From NCBI GenBank assembly GCA_001784735.1, contig MFSB01000006.1, positions 1 through 37,918 on the forward strand: DNA of 37,918 bases. The letters run 5' to 3'. This document shows, in pieces, positions 21,003 through 28,750 of this stretch. The DNA comes from Candidatus Moranbacteria bacterium RIFCSPLOWO2_12_FULL_48_12. GTDB lineage: Bacteria > Patescibacteriota > Minisyncoccia > Moranbacterales > UBA1568. Position 1 is the first letter of the stretch, and every line of letters starts with the position of its first letter. A program made the translations under genes and the position numbers. The notes beneath the pieces are model-generated. The model saw only the letters and a list, made by a program, of their open reading frames with translations, searched no databases and was not told where the DNA came from.

Positions 21003-22238
21003 ATGCCAACACTTGATCCTTCAGAAGAAGTAAGCAATGACCACAAGCGCCTTGGCCGCGAGCTGGATCTTTTCGTGTTTTCCGATCTCGTGGGAAGCGG
21101 GCTGCCGCTCTGGACCCCCAAGGGGACGCTCCTCAGAAATCTCTTGGATGATTTCGTTTGGGAGCTTCGGAAAAAATATAACTACCAGCAGGTAGAAATC
21201 CCCCACATTACCAAAAAGGATTTGTATGAAATCAGCGGGCACTGGGATAAATTCAAAGATGATATTTTCAAAATCACTACTCGCGAAGGACATGAGCTCG
21301 CTATGAAGCCGATGAATTGCCCGCACCACACCCAGATCTATGCACGCAAACCGGTGAGTTACCGCGAATTGCCAGTACGTTATGCCAACACGACCATGTG
21401 CTACCGGGACGAGCAGACTGGGGAACTGAATGGGCTTTCACGAACGCGATCCATCACCCAAGACGATGCCCATGTTTTCTGCCGCGAACCGCAGGTCAAA
21501 GAAGAATTTCTGAAAATCTGGGATATTATCGAAACATTTTACAAGACATTCGGTTTTGCGTTGGAAATCCGCTTATCGTCTCATGATCCAGAACACCCGG
21601 AAAAATTCCTCGGCGACAAAGAAAAATGGAAACGCGCGGAAGACATCCTCCGCGACGTGACAAAAGAAAAGGGCACACAGACATTCGACGGAGTCGGCGA
21701 GGCGGCCTTCTACGGACCCAAACTCGATTTCATGGCCAAAGACAGCCTCGGCCGGGAATGGCAAGTGGCCACTATCCAGCTGGATATGAATATGCCGGAG
21801 CGCTTTGATCTCACCTGCATTAACGAAAAAGGAGAGAAGGAGCGCATTGTTATGATCCATGCCGCTATTATGGGGTCTATTGAAAGGTTCCTTTCAATTA
21901 TCATCGAGCATCTGAACGGGGCTTTCCCAGTTTGGCTGGCGCCAGTCCAGGTCATTGTCTTACCTATCGGAGAAAAACACCACGACTATGCCAGAGAAGT
22001 AACGGAACTGCTCAAAAAAAACGCTCTCCGCGCAGAACTCAACCAAGACAATGAGTCGCTCGGCAAACGCATCCGTAATGCCAAGGTGCAAAAAATCCCC
22101 TATCTCATGGTCATCGGAGACAAAGAGGTAGAAGCGAAGACTGTCTCATTAGAACACCGCAGCAAGGGCTCGCTCGGGGTGCAGACGATCGAACGGTGCA
22201 TCGAGATTCTCACAGCGGCCGTCTCTTCCAAAAAGTAA
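21003..22238 (+). CDS. thrS: threonyl-tRNA synthetase, catalytic and anticodon-binding domains only
   Basis: 411 aa; MKPMNCPHHTQIY, RYANTTMCYRDEQTGELNGLSRTRSITQDDAHVFC, GPKLDFMAKDSLGREWQVATIQLDMNMPERF; no TGS or editing region. Confidence 0.96.
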   Translation: MPTLDPSEEVSNDHKRLGRELDLFVFSDLVGSGLPLWTPKGTLLRNLLDDFVWELRKKYNYQQVEIPHITKKDLYEISGHWDKFKDDIFKITTREGHELAMKPMNCPHHTQIYARKPVSYRELPVRYANTTMCYRDEQTGELNGLSRTRSITQDDAHVFCREPQVKEEFLKIWDIIETFYKTFGFALEIRLSSHDPEHPEKFLGDKEKWKRAEDILRDVTKEKGTQTFDGVGEAAFYGPKLDFMAKDSLGREWQVATIQLDMNMPERFDLTCINEKGEKERIVMIHAAIMGSIERFLSIIIEHLNGAFPVWLAPVQVIVLPIGEKHHDYAREVTELLKKNALRAELNQDNESLGKRIRNAKVQKIPYLMVIGDKEVEAKTVSLEHRSKGSLGVQTIERCIEILTAAVSSKK

Positions 22239-22241
22239 TTG

Positions 22242-22275
22242 AAAAAACCATCTCGCCGCGGCGAGATGGTTTTTT
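22242..22275. terminator. perfect 34-bp palindromic terminator after thrS
   Basis: aaaaaaccatctcgccgcggcgagatggtttttt. Confidence 0.92.
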
Positions 22276-22292
22276 GTTGTTGCACTCTTTCC

Positions 22293-22658
22293 TTACTGAT
22301 TCGCCAGACTGCGGGAAAGCGCGAGCAACGCTTCAAAGTCATCATTTCCTGCTACCTTATTTTTCTTCTCATAACCGCAACTGCTGCAACGATGGATTAT
22401 CACATCGTTCTTTCCTCCATGTGAAAACACCACCGGCTCCATCATCCCGCCACACGAGGCTGCTCGATCCCCCGGAAACATATCCACATGCTTGCTCCAC
22501 AGACACTTCGGGCAATGGTTCGTATAGCCATCCCCACTGATCACACTCGCGCACCGTTCGCACCGGAAATCTTCTTTCTTTCTTTGAAAAGTTTTCACAA
22601 ACGCGTTCCTGTTACAAGATGGATTAATTATAACAAACGAAAGCCTTTTTTGACACAA
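22293..22658 (-). CDS. RNHCP-domain zinc-ribbon protein
   Basis: KEDFRCERCASVISGDGYTNHCPKCLWSKHVDMFPGDRAASCGGMMEPV...HRCSSCGYEKKNK; exact start uncertain. Confidence 0.88.
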   Translation of the reverse strand: MCQKRLSFVIINPSCNRNAFVKTFQRKKEDFRCERCASVISGDGYTNHCPKCLWSKHVDMFPGDRAASCGGMMEPVVFSHGGKNDVIIHRCSSCGYEKKNKVAGNDDFEALLALSRSLANQ

Positions 22659-22662
22659 CTAG

Positions 22663-23943
22663 CTACCTCCGTTTTCCCAAGATGCTATTGATGGCATCCT
22701 CATCCTGACAGGAATATTTATTGCTGGCGGAATAAAAACGTTTTTTCGGCCCCTCGCAGCCGCCGTTGTCCCGGTAGAGCGTCGCCAGCATCGGCATAAG
22801 AAATCCCGTATTCCGCGAGGTGAAGTAGCCATGGAGACGCCGGAGCGTCGCCTCCCGCGTGTTCTTGTCCATTCGCGTGAAGACGCTCATATCATCTCCC
22901 AACTTGCCGCTCCAATCGAAATGCACGAATACATCATTCGCTTTGGCAGAGTAGTTTGGGTGCCAAAGGAGCGCCCAGCACCAGTCCCCCGGTTTCTGCC
23001 ACCAGCGCGAAAAACACGGTCCGTCTTCGATACTTCCGTCTTCTTGCAGTCCGACGCCGCCCTCGATATAGTCAAAGAGCCGCAGATATTTCTCGTCCAC
23101 AATGTCATTGGTCTGCGCCCCGATCAAGATTTTCATTCCCAAAAAATCGGCATATTCGCGCATACCGATAATCACCTCCGGCATGACGCTTTGCGAAAGG
23201 TCTCCCGCATCCTGATAAAATACCTGTCCGAAGAGAAAGCTCTGAATTCCCATGTCCATGGCTTGTTCCGCTATATACTGTACATATTTGCGATATTCCG
23301 CCCGTTCCAGAGACGGTTTGCAGGTATGTTCGCCCCAAAAATTCTTGCTCCCCGGACGGCACATGTCATCGAAATCAAAATCCCGCTCTTCGGCCGGGTA
23401 GTAATAATTGGCCGTCGTATCGATAGCTTCCGCGATGAACATCCCGTAAACGGTGTTGGGTTTGGTAACTTTCTTTTGGATTTTCCCCGCGAGCTTGAAA
23501 TCCGGCGGCCGGAGCCACGTCTCGAGCGCCCGATGGAGATAATAACACTGGGAGCGGTTGACAAGCGCGATGGAACTGTTGATATCACCGCCATAGCCCG
23601 AAAGAAAACCATCTGCCACGCAACCCTGTTTTTTCATCCGTTCTAGCGAGGGCGGTGGCGGCACAAGCATGACAGGAGAAACTCCTTCCGTTTTTCCTTC
23701 CTGCGAAGCGCCGCCTTCATCAAAGGCCGGCTGTTCATCCACCCAATCGGTGAGCGGAGGAACCGGCATTTCTTCCGGTGGCGCGATAGCCGCTTCTCTG
23801 TTTTTTTCGGAAAATGGCGCAAAGAAAAAAAGCCCGCCGACAACAAAAATCACGACAGGAATGGAAAAGAAAAGATGTTTTTTGCGAAGCAGCTTCGGCC
23901 GCTCCGCCGGATAGAGTGGTAACATAATATGTGCAAAGAGCAC
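22663..23943 (-). CDS. membrane-anchored extracellular hypothetical protein
   Basis: 426 aa, N-terminal TM (HLFFSIPVVIFVVGGLFFFAPF), Pro-rich linker, conserved-looking Trp/Cys-rich C-terminal domain. Confidence 0.75.
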   Translation of the reverse strand: MLFAHIMLPLYPAERPKLLRKKHLFFSIPVVIFVVGGLFFFAPFSEKNREAAIAPPEEMPVPPLTDWVDEQPAFDEGGASQEGKTEGVSPVMLVPPPPSLERMKKQGCVADGFLSGYGGDINSSIALVNRSQCYYLHRALETWLRPPDFKLAGKIQKKVTKPNTVYGMFIAEAIDTTANYYYPAEERDFDFDDMCRPGSKNFWGEHTCKPSLERAEYRKYVQYIAEQAMDMGIQSFLFGQVFYQDAGDLSQSVMPEVIIGMREYADFLGMKILIGAQTNDIVDEKYLRLFDYIEGGVGLQEDGSIEDGPCFSRWWQKPGDWCWALLWHPNYSAKANDVFVHFDWSGKLGDDMSVFTRMDKNTREATLRRLHGYFTSRNTGFLMPMLATLYRDNGGCEGPKKRFYSASNKYSCQDEDAINSILGKRR

Positions 23944-23975
23944 ATACAGTATACACCTTTCTGGAGTAAACCTCG

Positions 23976-24088
23976 AGAGTAAGCCCCGTTAGATAACTTC
24001 CAGAGGTATTAGACATTGTTCTCGAATGAAAGATACGCTCCTCACAGACAGCTCGACGAAACCATAAGATTCTCTAACGGGGTAAACA
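23976..24088. repeat. CCCC/GGGG-bounded inverted repeat (element D)
   Basis: Left gtaagccccgttagataactt, right agattctctaacggggtaaac. Confidence 0.75.
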
Positions 24089-24176
24089 AAAAACATCACG
24101 AAAGTTGTTTTATTTTTCGTATATGAGCAAAACAAAGCGTCTTAAGTTCTATGAGGTATACCAAGATGTAGCAAAC

Positions 24177-24824
24177 TTAAAGTTTTTTCAAATCCTCAAT
24201 ACTAATGTATTTGAAAGAATCAATAACTTTGTCAGCGCCACCTAACTCTTCGGCTGTGTGCGTAGTGGTAATCCCAATGACTTTCATCCCTGCTGCTTGT
24301 GCAGATTTAATACCTGAAAGCGAATCTTCAAAAGCCACACAATGTATAGGATTTATCAATAATTTCTTCGCAGTCAAAAGGTAAATCTCAGGATCCGGTT
24401 TGCCTTTGGATATCTCCTCAGCAGTCACTATTTTTTTGAAAAACTGACGGATATTCAAACCATCCAAAATAAAATCCGTATATGGTTTACGGGCGCTTGT
24501 TGCTACAGCAAAAGGAATATTGTGTGCTTTGAGTTCGTGGAAAAATTCAAGTAATCCTTCAGTCAGTGCTACTTTTGATTTGAATAGGAAAATTGCGATT
24601 CCCACTCTTTCTGCTGAATATTTTTCAAGCTCATCGGAAGATAATTGCCTATGAAAAAGGGAAGAAAAGATATCCGCTTCGGTTCTGCCAAAAACATTGT
24701 GTTTAAACTCATCTTCCGTCAAACGAAAACCATACTTCTGACACCATTGCCGCCATGCCTCTTGATGAATGCGTTCATCATCGATAATGACGCCATTCAT
24801 ATCGAAAACAATAGCTTGAAACAT
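24177..24824 (-). CDS. HAD-superfamily hydrolase, beta-phosphoglucomutase-like
   Basis: FDMNGVIIDDERIHQEAW, VATSARK, KGKPDPEIYLLTAKKL, AFEDSLSGIKSAQAAGMKVIGI. Confidence 0.92.
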   Translation of the reverse strand: MFQAIVFDMNGVIIDDERIHQEAWRQWCQKYGFRLTEDEFKHNVFGRTEADIFSSLFHRQLSSDELEKYSAERVGIAIFLFKSKVALTEGLLEFFHELKAHNIPFAVATSARKPYTDFILDGLNIRQFFKKIVTAEEISKGKPDPEIYLLTAKKLLINPIHCVAFEDSLSGIKSAQAAGMKVIGITTTHTAEELGGADKVIDSFKYISIEDLKKL

Positions 24825-24876
24825 ATAGGTATTGTAACTTTCTTACCTTTTTCTGTTTATTTCTATTACTTTGAGC

Positions 24877-25031
24877 GAGAGACCCTCCTCCGCTACGCTA
24901 CGGACGGGCAGGCGGGAATCGCTATTACTTAGAGCGGGGATACAAGAATCTCCGCCTGCACCCCGCCAAGGCGGGAAGCATTGCGGGCAGGGAACCCGCG
25001 TATCTCGCTTGTTCCAAAAACTGCAAAATTT
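24877..25031 (-). repeat. tRNA 3'-end-like fragment interrupted by GC-rich palindromes
   Basis: Minus: GGAACAAGCGAGATACGCGGGTTC-[insert]-GATTCCCG-[insert]-GTCTCTCGCTC; about 90% identical over 41 bp to 26278-26319. Confidence 0.65.
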
Positions 25032-26190
25032 ATAATGTAATCAGCGGGTGGGCGCTGGTGATTGTTTTCACTACGACGTTGTATTTCGCCGTGAAGGCCC
25101 GAGTAGCGACTCGTTTATCTTTCCATTTTATTTCATACGCGGAAATTTTTTCTCCCTCTTTGACGACCAGGTCAACTTCTGATCCGGTCCGCGACCGCCA
25201 AAAATAAAGACTTTTTTTCTGTCCAGCCAGCATATTTTGCTTGGCAAATTCCGCTACTACCCAATTTTCCCAAAGATGCCCAATATCCGACCGCAACGGA
25301 TTGGAGGAAAACTCATTCAAAATAGCATTGCGCACCCCCGTATCCCAAAAATATATCTTGTGGCTCTTGGAAATTTCTTTCCTCAGATTGGTGCTGAAGG
25401 CCGGTAAACGGAAAATAACAAAGGTCTGTTCCAACAAATCCAAATAGCGCTCCACAGTAGCTCTGGCCATTCTCAAGCTGGAAGCTAATTCATTGGTCGA
25501 TACTTCGGATCCGATTTGATGCGCCAGTAAAGCCAGAAGTTTCTTGATCAATTCTGGAGTTTTTATCAGCCCCATTTGCAAAACATCCTTGAAGAGATAG
25601 TCGGAAATGAGATTCAAAAGATATTGCTTTTTACCGCTTTCCAAAATCACCTCCGGATAACTTCCAAAAACAACGGCCTGCATCAAAAGCTCAGATATCT
25701 GATGGGAAAAATCCCTTTCTATTTGGTCGTCAGTATAAACATCGGCATACCACTCCTTGGAACGTACTATTTCCCCGAACTGCAATGGCGTAACGAATAA
25801 TTTTTCATTTCGCCCAGTCAAGCTTTCCGCCGACTGATTCAGCAAATCAAGGCTGGATGATCCTAAAAGAATAATTTTTGAAGACACATCTGAGTCATAC
25901 CACCCTTTTACGATTGAGCCTATCTGAGGCAAGCGCTGCGCTTCATCGATTATCAGATAATCCGGATTGCCAAAACTCTGCATCGCTTCTTTCGGAGACA
26001 ACGAGGCAGCAGAAATTATTTTTTGTTTATCGATATCTACGTCAAAATTCAAGAAAAGACTCTTTTTTGTCTTCAGCGCGTACTTCACCAGAGTGGTTTT
26101 TCCCACCTGTCTCGCTCCGATAATAATCATTATTTTTGGGGAGATAAGGTAACTCATGAACTTATTCTCCGCTTTTCTAGCTATATACAT
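25030..26190 (-). CDS. AAA+ ATPase with C-terminal DUF4143-type domain
   Basis: IIGARQVGKTTLVKYAL (Walker A), DYLIIDEAQRLPQIG, C-terminal YFWRSRTGSEVDLVVKEGEKISAYEIKW. Confidence 0.93.
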   Translation of the reverse strand: MYIARKAENKFMSYLISPKIMIIIGARQVGKTTLVKYALKTKKSLFLNFDVDIDKQKIISAASLSPKEAMQSFGNPDYLIIDEAQRLPQIGSIVKGWYDSDVSSKIILLGSSSLDLLNQSAESLTGRNEKLFVTPLQFGEIVRSKEWYADVYTDDQIERDFSHQISELLMQAVVFGSYPEVILESGKKQYLLNLISDYLFKDVLQMGLIKTPELIKKLLALLAHQIGSEVSTNELASSLRMARATVERYLDLLEQTFVIFRLPAFSTNLRKEISKSHKIYFWDTGVRNAILNEFSSNPLRSDIGHLWENWVVAEFAKQNMLAGQKKSLYFWRSRTGSEVDLVVKEGEKISAYEIKWKDKRVATRAFTAKYNVVVKTITSAHPLITL

Positions 26191-26196
26191 ACTTTA

Positions 26197-26225
26197 ATCA
26201 TACAAATAACCGTACATTTTGTCAA
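26197..26225 (-). promoter_or_regulatory. sigma70-type promoter for the ATPase gene, possibly leaderless
   Basis: Minus: TTGACA-17 nt-TATGAT; start codon only a few nt downstream of the -10. Confidence 0.75.
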
Positions 26226-26261
26226 GTGAACATTACAAAATGTAGTCTTCTTTAGTTAGAT

Positions 26262-26319
26262 GAGAGAGACGGGAATCGAACCCGCGTATCTAGCTTGTCC
26301 CGAAAACTTCAAAATTTTA
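26262..26319 (-). repeat. tRNA 3'-end-like fragment (second direct-repeat copy)
   Basis: Minus: TTTTGAAGTTTTCGGGACAAGCTAGATACGCGGGTTCGATTCCCGTCTCTCTCA; T-arm-like but no matching 5' half. Confidence 0.65.
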
Positions 26320-26351
26320 ATTTTAGCCGTTTTTGTGACCCCGAGTCTTTG

Positions 26352-26423
26352 AGCGGGTAAACGGAATCGAACCGTCATCCACAGCTTGGAAGGCTGTTAT
26401 AATAACCATTATACGATACCCGC
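26352..26423 (-). tRNA. tRNA-Gly(TCC)
   Basis: GCGGGTATCGTATAATGGTTATTATAACAGCCTTCCAAGCTGTGGATGACGGTTCGATTCCGTTTACCCGCT; anticodon loop CTTCCAA. Confidence 0.94.
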
Positions 26424-26521
26424 AATTGCCATCTTTTACCTCGTTCCCATTGTATACTACATAAATTTTGAAGCTCGGAATCCTCGGAAATCTAGTTTTG
26501 CTTTCGCTCAAAGATTTTCGG

Positions 26522-26670
26522 GAGAAGCTTGCCCGCACCGCATACGCGGAGCGTTTCGGGCGGGGCTGGCGTACTACCCGCCTCGACTCGCGACGCTCAT
26601 CGACGCGAGGCCGGCCATTGCCTGCCCGCCACACTGCGTAAGCTGTAGGTGGGTACTATTTACCCGTCCG
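26522..26670 (-). pseudogene. tRNA-like 5'-half mosaic with three palindromic insertions
   Basis: Minus: CGGGTAAATAGTAC-[..GGCGGGCAGG]-CAATGGCCGG-[PE1]-TAGTACGCCAGC-[CCCGCCCG..GCGGGC]-AAGCTTCTCCC. Confidence 0.65.
26577..26610. repeat. PE1 palindrome, copy 3
   Basis: acccgcctcgactcgcgacgctcatcgacgcgagg; shares CCGCCTCGACTCGC and CGACGCGAGG with copy 4. Confidence 0.8.
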
Positions 26671-26714
26671 TAACCAGAATGGTGGAGGAGGGCTCTCGCT
26701 TATTTTTCAGGTAT

Positions 26715-27449
26715 CTACTTCTGATCGACGCCCCGCAAACCGGTGAAAGGATCCTTGTAACGTTGTTCTTTCGGTACGCCGAGATCAATTAACATTTTTT
26801 CCATGGCTTCGACAAACGGGAGTGAACCGACGAGATAGTACAACTTTCCAGGAATATCGTCAATATATTTGGTAATCATCGGCACACAGATATACCCGCG
26901 TTCATCGTTTATCGGCTGACAGACCTCGTCTGATTGACTGAGTACCGTGATACAGCGAAAATGCGGCAGAGGCAGAGGCTTGATCTCTTCACAGAAAGCG
27001 GCATCTTTGAGAAAGCGATTGGAATACAAAAGGGTAAAATCACGGGTACTGCCTTCATGCGCCGCTTGCTTCAAAATACTTCTCACCGGGGTGATGCCGA
27101 TACCACCGACCAGAAACACCACCGGGCGCAGATCTCCTTTGGGTACGGTGAAAAATCCTACGGCTTTGGTAATGGTGATCGTATCGCCTGGCTGCATCTG
27201 CCAAAATGTCTGCTTGAAACCGCTCATTCCACGGCGCATAGCGAAATGCATTTCTGATTCGAAGGGAGAGGAAGCAATAGAGAAAGAGCGCACCGGCCCT
27301 TTGGGATCCGGAGCGACGAGTTTGGGTAGTGTCAAAGCCACATACTGGCCAGCCTGAAAAATATATCCCTCTGGTTTGTCAAAAATAAAAAGGCGGGTGC
27401 CATCGGCTACCTCGCGTGTTCCTTTGAGAGTGAGAGTGTATCCTTGCAT
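26715..27449 (-). CDS. FAD-binding oxidoreductase / ferredoxin-NADP reductase-like
   Basis: GQYVALTLP, RSFSIASSP, VVFLVGGIGITPVRSILKQA, LYYLVGSLPFVEAMEKML; start set at internal ATG after a repeat-like PPLPTLPFAGEE extension. Confidence 0.88.
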   Translation of the reverse strand: MQGYTLTLKGTREVADGTRLFIFDKPEGYIFQAGQYVALTLPKLVAPDPKGPVRSFSIASSPFESEMHFAMRRGMSGFKQTFWQMQPGDTITITKAVGFFTVPKGDLRPVVFLVGGIGITPVRSILKQAAHEGSTRDFTLLYSNRFLKDAAFCEEIKPLPLPHFRCITVLSQSDEVCQPINDERGYICVPMITKYIDDIPGKLYYLVGSLPFVEAMEKMLIDLGVPKEQRYKDPFTGLRGVDQK

Positions 27450-27613
27450 ACTTTTTTTCTCCTCCTCCCCTGCGAAGGGGAGGGTAGGGAGGGGTGGTTT
27501 ACGATTCACAATTCATAATTCCTGATTCTTGATTCTATTTTCTCCTTCCCTAGTGTACTTTTTTTCCTGTCTTTCAGTATAGCCAGAGAAAATCCGACTG
27601 TCAAAAAGTATCC

Positions 27614-28633
27614 CTACACGATATCACGGAGGATATTCTCGTACTCCCCCAGCTCGAGGAGCATCATGAGCACTTTGGCCAACTGGTCGCTATCGTGCCG
27701 GATAAAAGCCCGCGTATGAGCAATGGCATCGGCCTTATCCAAACGCACCCGCTCCGCACTCAAAAGATTGGTTTCCAATACACGATACTGGCGCTTCTTG
27801 CGAGCCGTTCTCTCAAAAGGCACGAGCTCGCCTTCCTGCTTATATTTTTTCATCAACCGCTGGCTCGGCTTGCCGATATTGTTGGTAACGAAATCGACCC
27901 TTCCTCTCCCTAGATATTTTTCCGTGGCATCAATGTAGTCATCGAGCGTAAACCCCTCTGTCTGACCTTTTTTATTTACCAGATTGCAGTTGTACACGAC
28001 TTTCGCGTGAGACTTTCGGATAGCCTCTGGGATACCATCCACCAAAAGATTCGGCACGATAGCGCAATAGTGACTTCCCGGACCGATCACAATCAGATCG
28101 GCAGCCAGAATTTTTTCAATCGCTCGCGGATTGGCTTTTGCCTTGGGGAAGAGATATATCTTGGCTACTCCCTGCTTGCTGATTTCAAAATTATGATTGA
28201 TTTCACTTTCTCCCTGAAGCAGAGTCTTACTCTTCAGTTGGAGAAAAAGCTTCGTATCCGCATTGGTCACGGGGATCACTTCGCCTTTGACATTCAAAAT
28301 TTGGGCGGCTTCAGCGACGCCAAGAGAAAAATTGCCAGTAATCTTTTCCAAGGCGGAAAGAAAAAGGTTGCCGAAACTATGGCCCGATAAGCCACCATTC
28401 TCAAATCGATAATTCATAAGCTTCCGAAGCATCTCTGAAGAATCTGACAGCGCCACCAGACACTGGCGCACATCGCCCGGCGGCAAAACTCCGAGTTCGT
28501 CACGCAGAACCCCCGTCGAGCCGCCGTCATCGGCCATAGAAACGATGGCCGACAGTTCGATCGGATACTTTTTCAGCCCGGACAAAAGCATGAAACTCCC
28601 CGTCCCCCCGCCGATAGTCACTACTTTTTTCAT
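27614..28633 (-). CDS. yvcK: gluconeogenesis factor YvcK / CofD-like
   Basis: MKKVVTIGGGTGSFMLLSGLKKYPIELSAIVSMADDGGSTGVLRDELGVLPPGDVRQCLVAL. Confidence 0.96.
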   Translation of the reverse strand: MKKVVTIGGGTGSFMLLSGLKKYPIELSAIVSMADDGGSTGVLRDELGVLPPGDVRQCLVALSDSSEMLRKLMNYRFENGGLSGHSFGNLFLSALEKITGNFSLGVAEAAQILNVKGEVIPVTNADTKLFLQLKSKTLLQGESEINHNFEISKQGVAKIYLFPKAKANPRAIEKILAADLIVIGPGSHYCAIVPNLLVDGIPEAIRKSHAKVVYNCNLVNKKGQTEGFTLDDYIDATEKYLGRGRVDFVTNNIGKPSQRLMKKYKQEGELVPFERTARKKRQYRVLETNLLSAERVRLDKADAIAHTRAFIRHDSDQLAKVLMMLLELGEYENILRDIV

Positions 28634-28635
28634 AA
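28603..28635. repeat. 33-bp exact direct repeat, copy 1 (yvcK start)
   Basis: tccccccgccgatagtcactacttttttcataa, identical to 31058-31090. Confidence 0.95.
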
Positions 28636-28689
28636 GATTCAAAATTATACGATATTGAAACCATAGCATGCTCAAAGTATTCTTTCAAG

Positions 28690-28720
28690 AAAAAAGCCTA
28701 GTCCGCAATGCGTCTAGGCT
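28690..28720 (-). terminator. terminator after radical SAM gene
   Basis: Minus: AGCCTAG-ACGCATTGCGGA-CTAGGCTTTTTTC. Confidence 0.85.
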
Positions 28721-28750
28721 ACCTGTCCATCCGGTCAGGCTCGGTATTTT

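Noticed and set aside
23976-24088. Integron attC site (GTTAGAT / CTAAC core-like ends)
   Set aside because: Core-like words occur in the opposite order to RYYYAAC...GTTRRRY, other family copies (GTCACAT, GTTACAT) do not fit, and no integron integrase is seen.
19067-26319. CRISPR array from repeated GC-rich palindromes
   Set aside because: Repeats are not regularly spaced or identical, no spacer structure, no cas genes.
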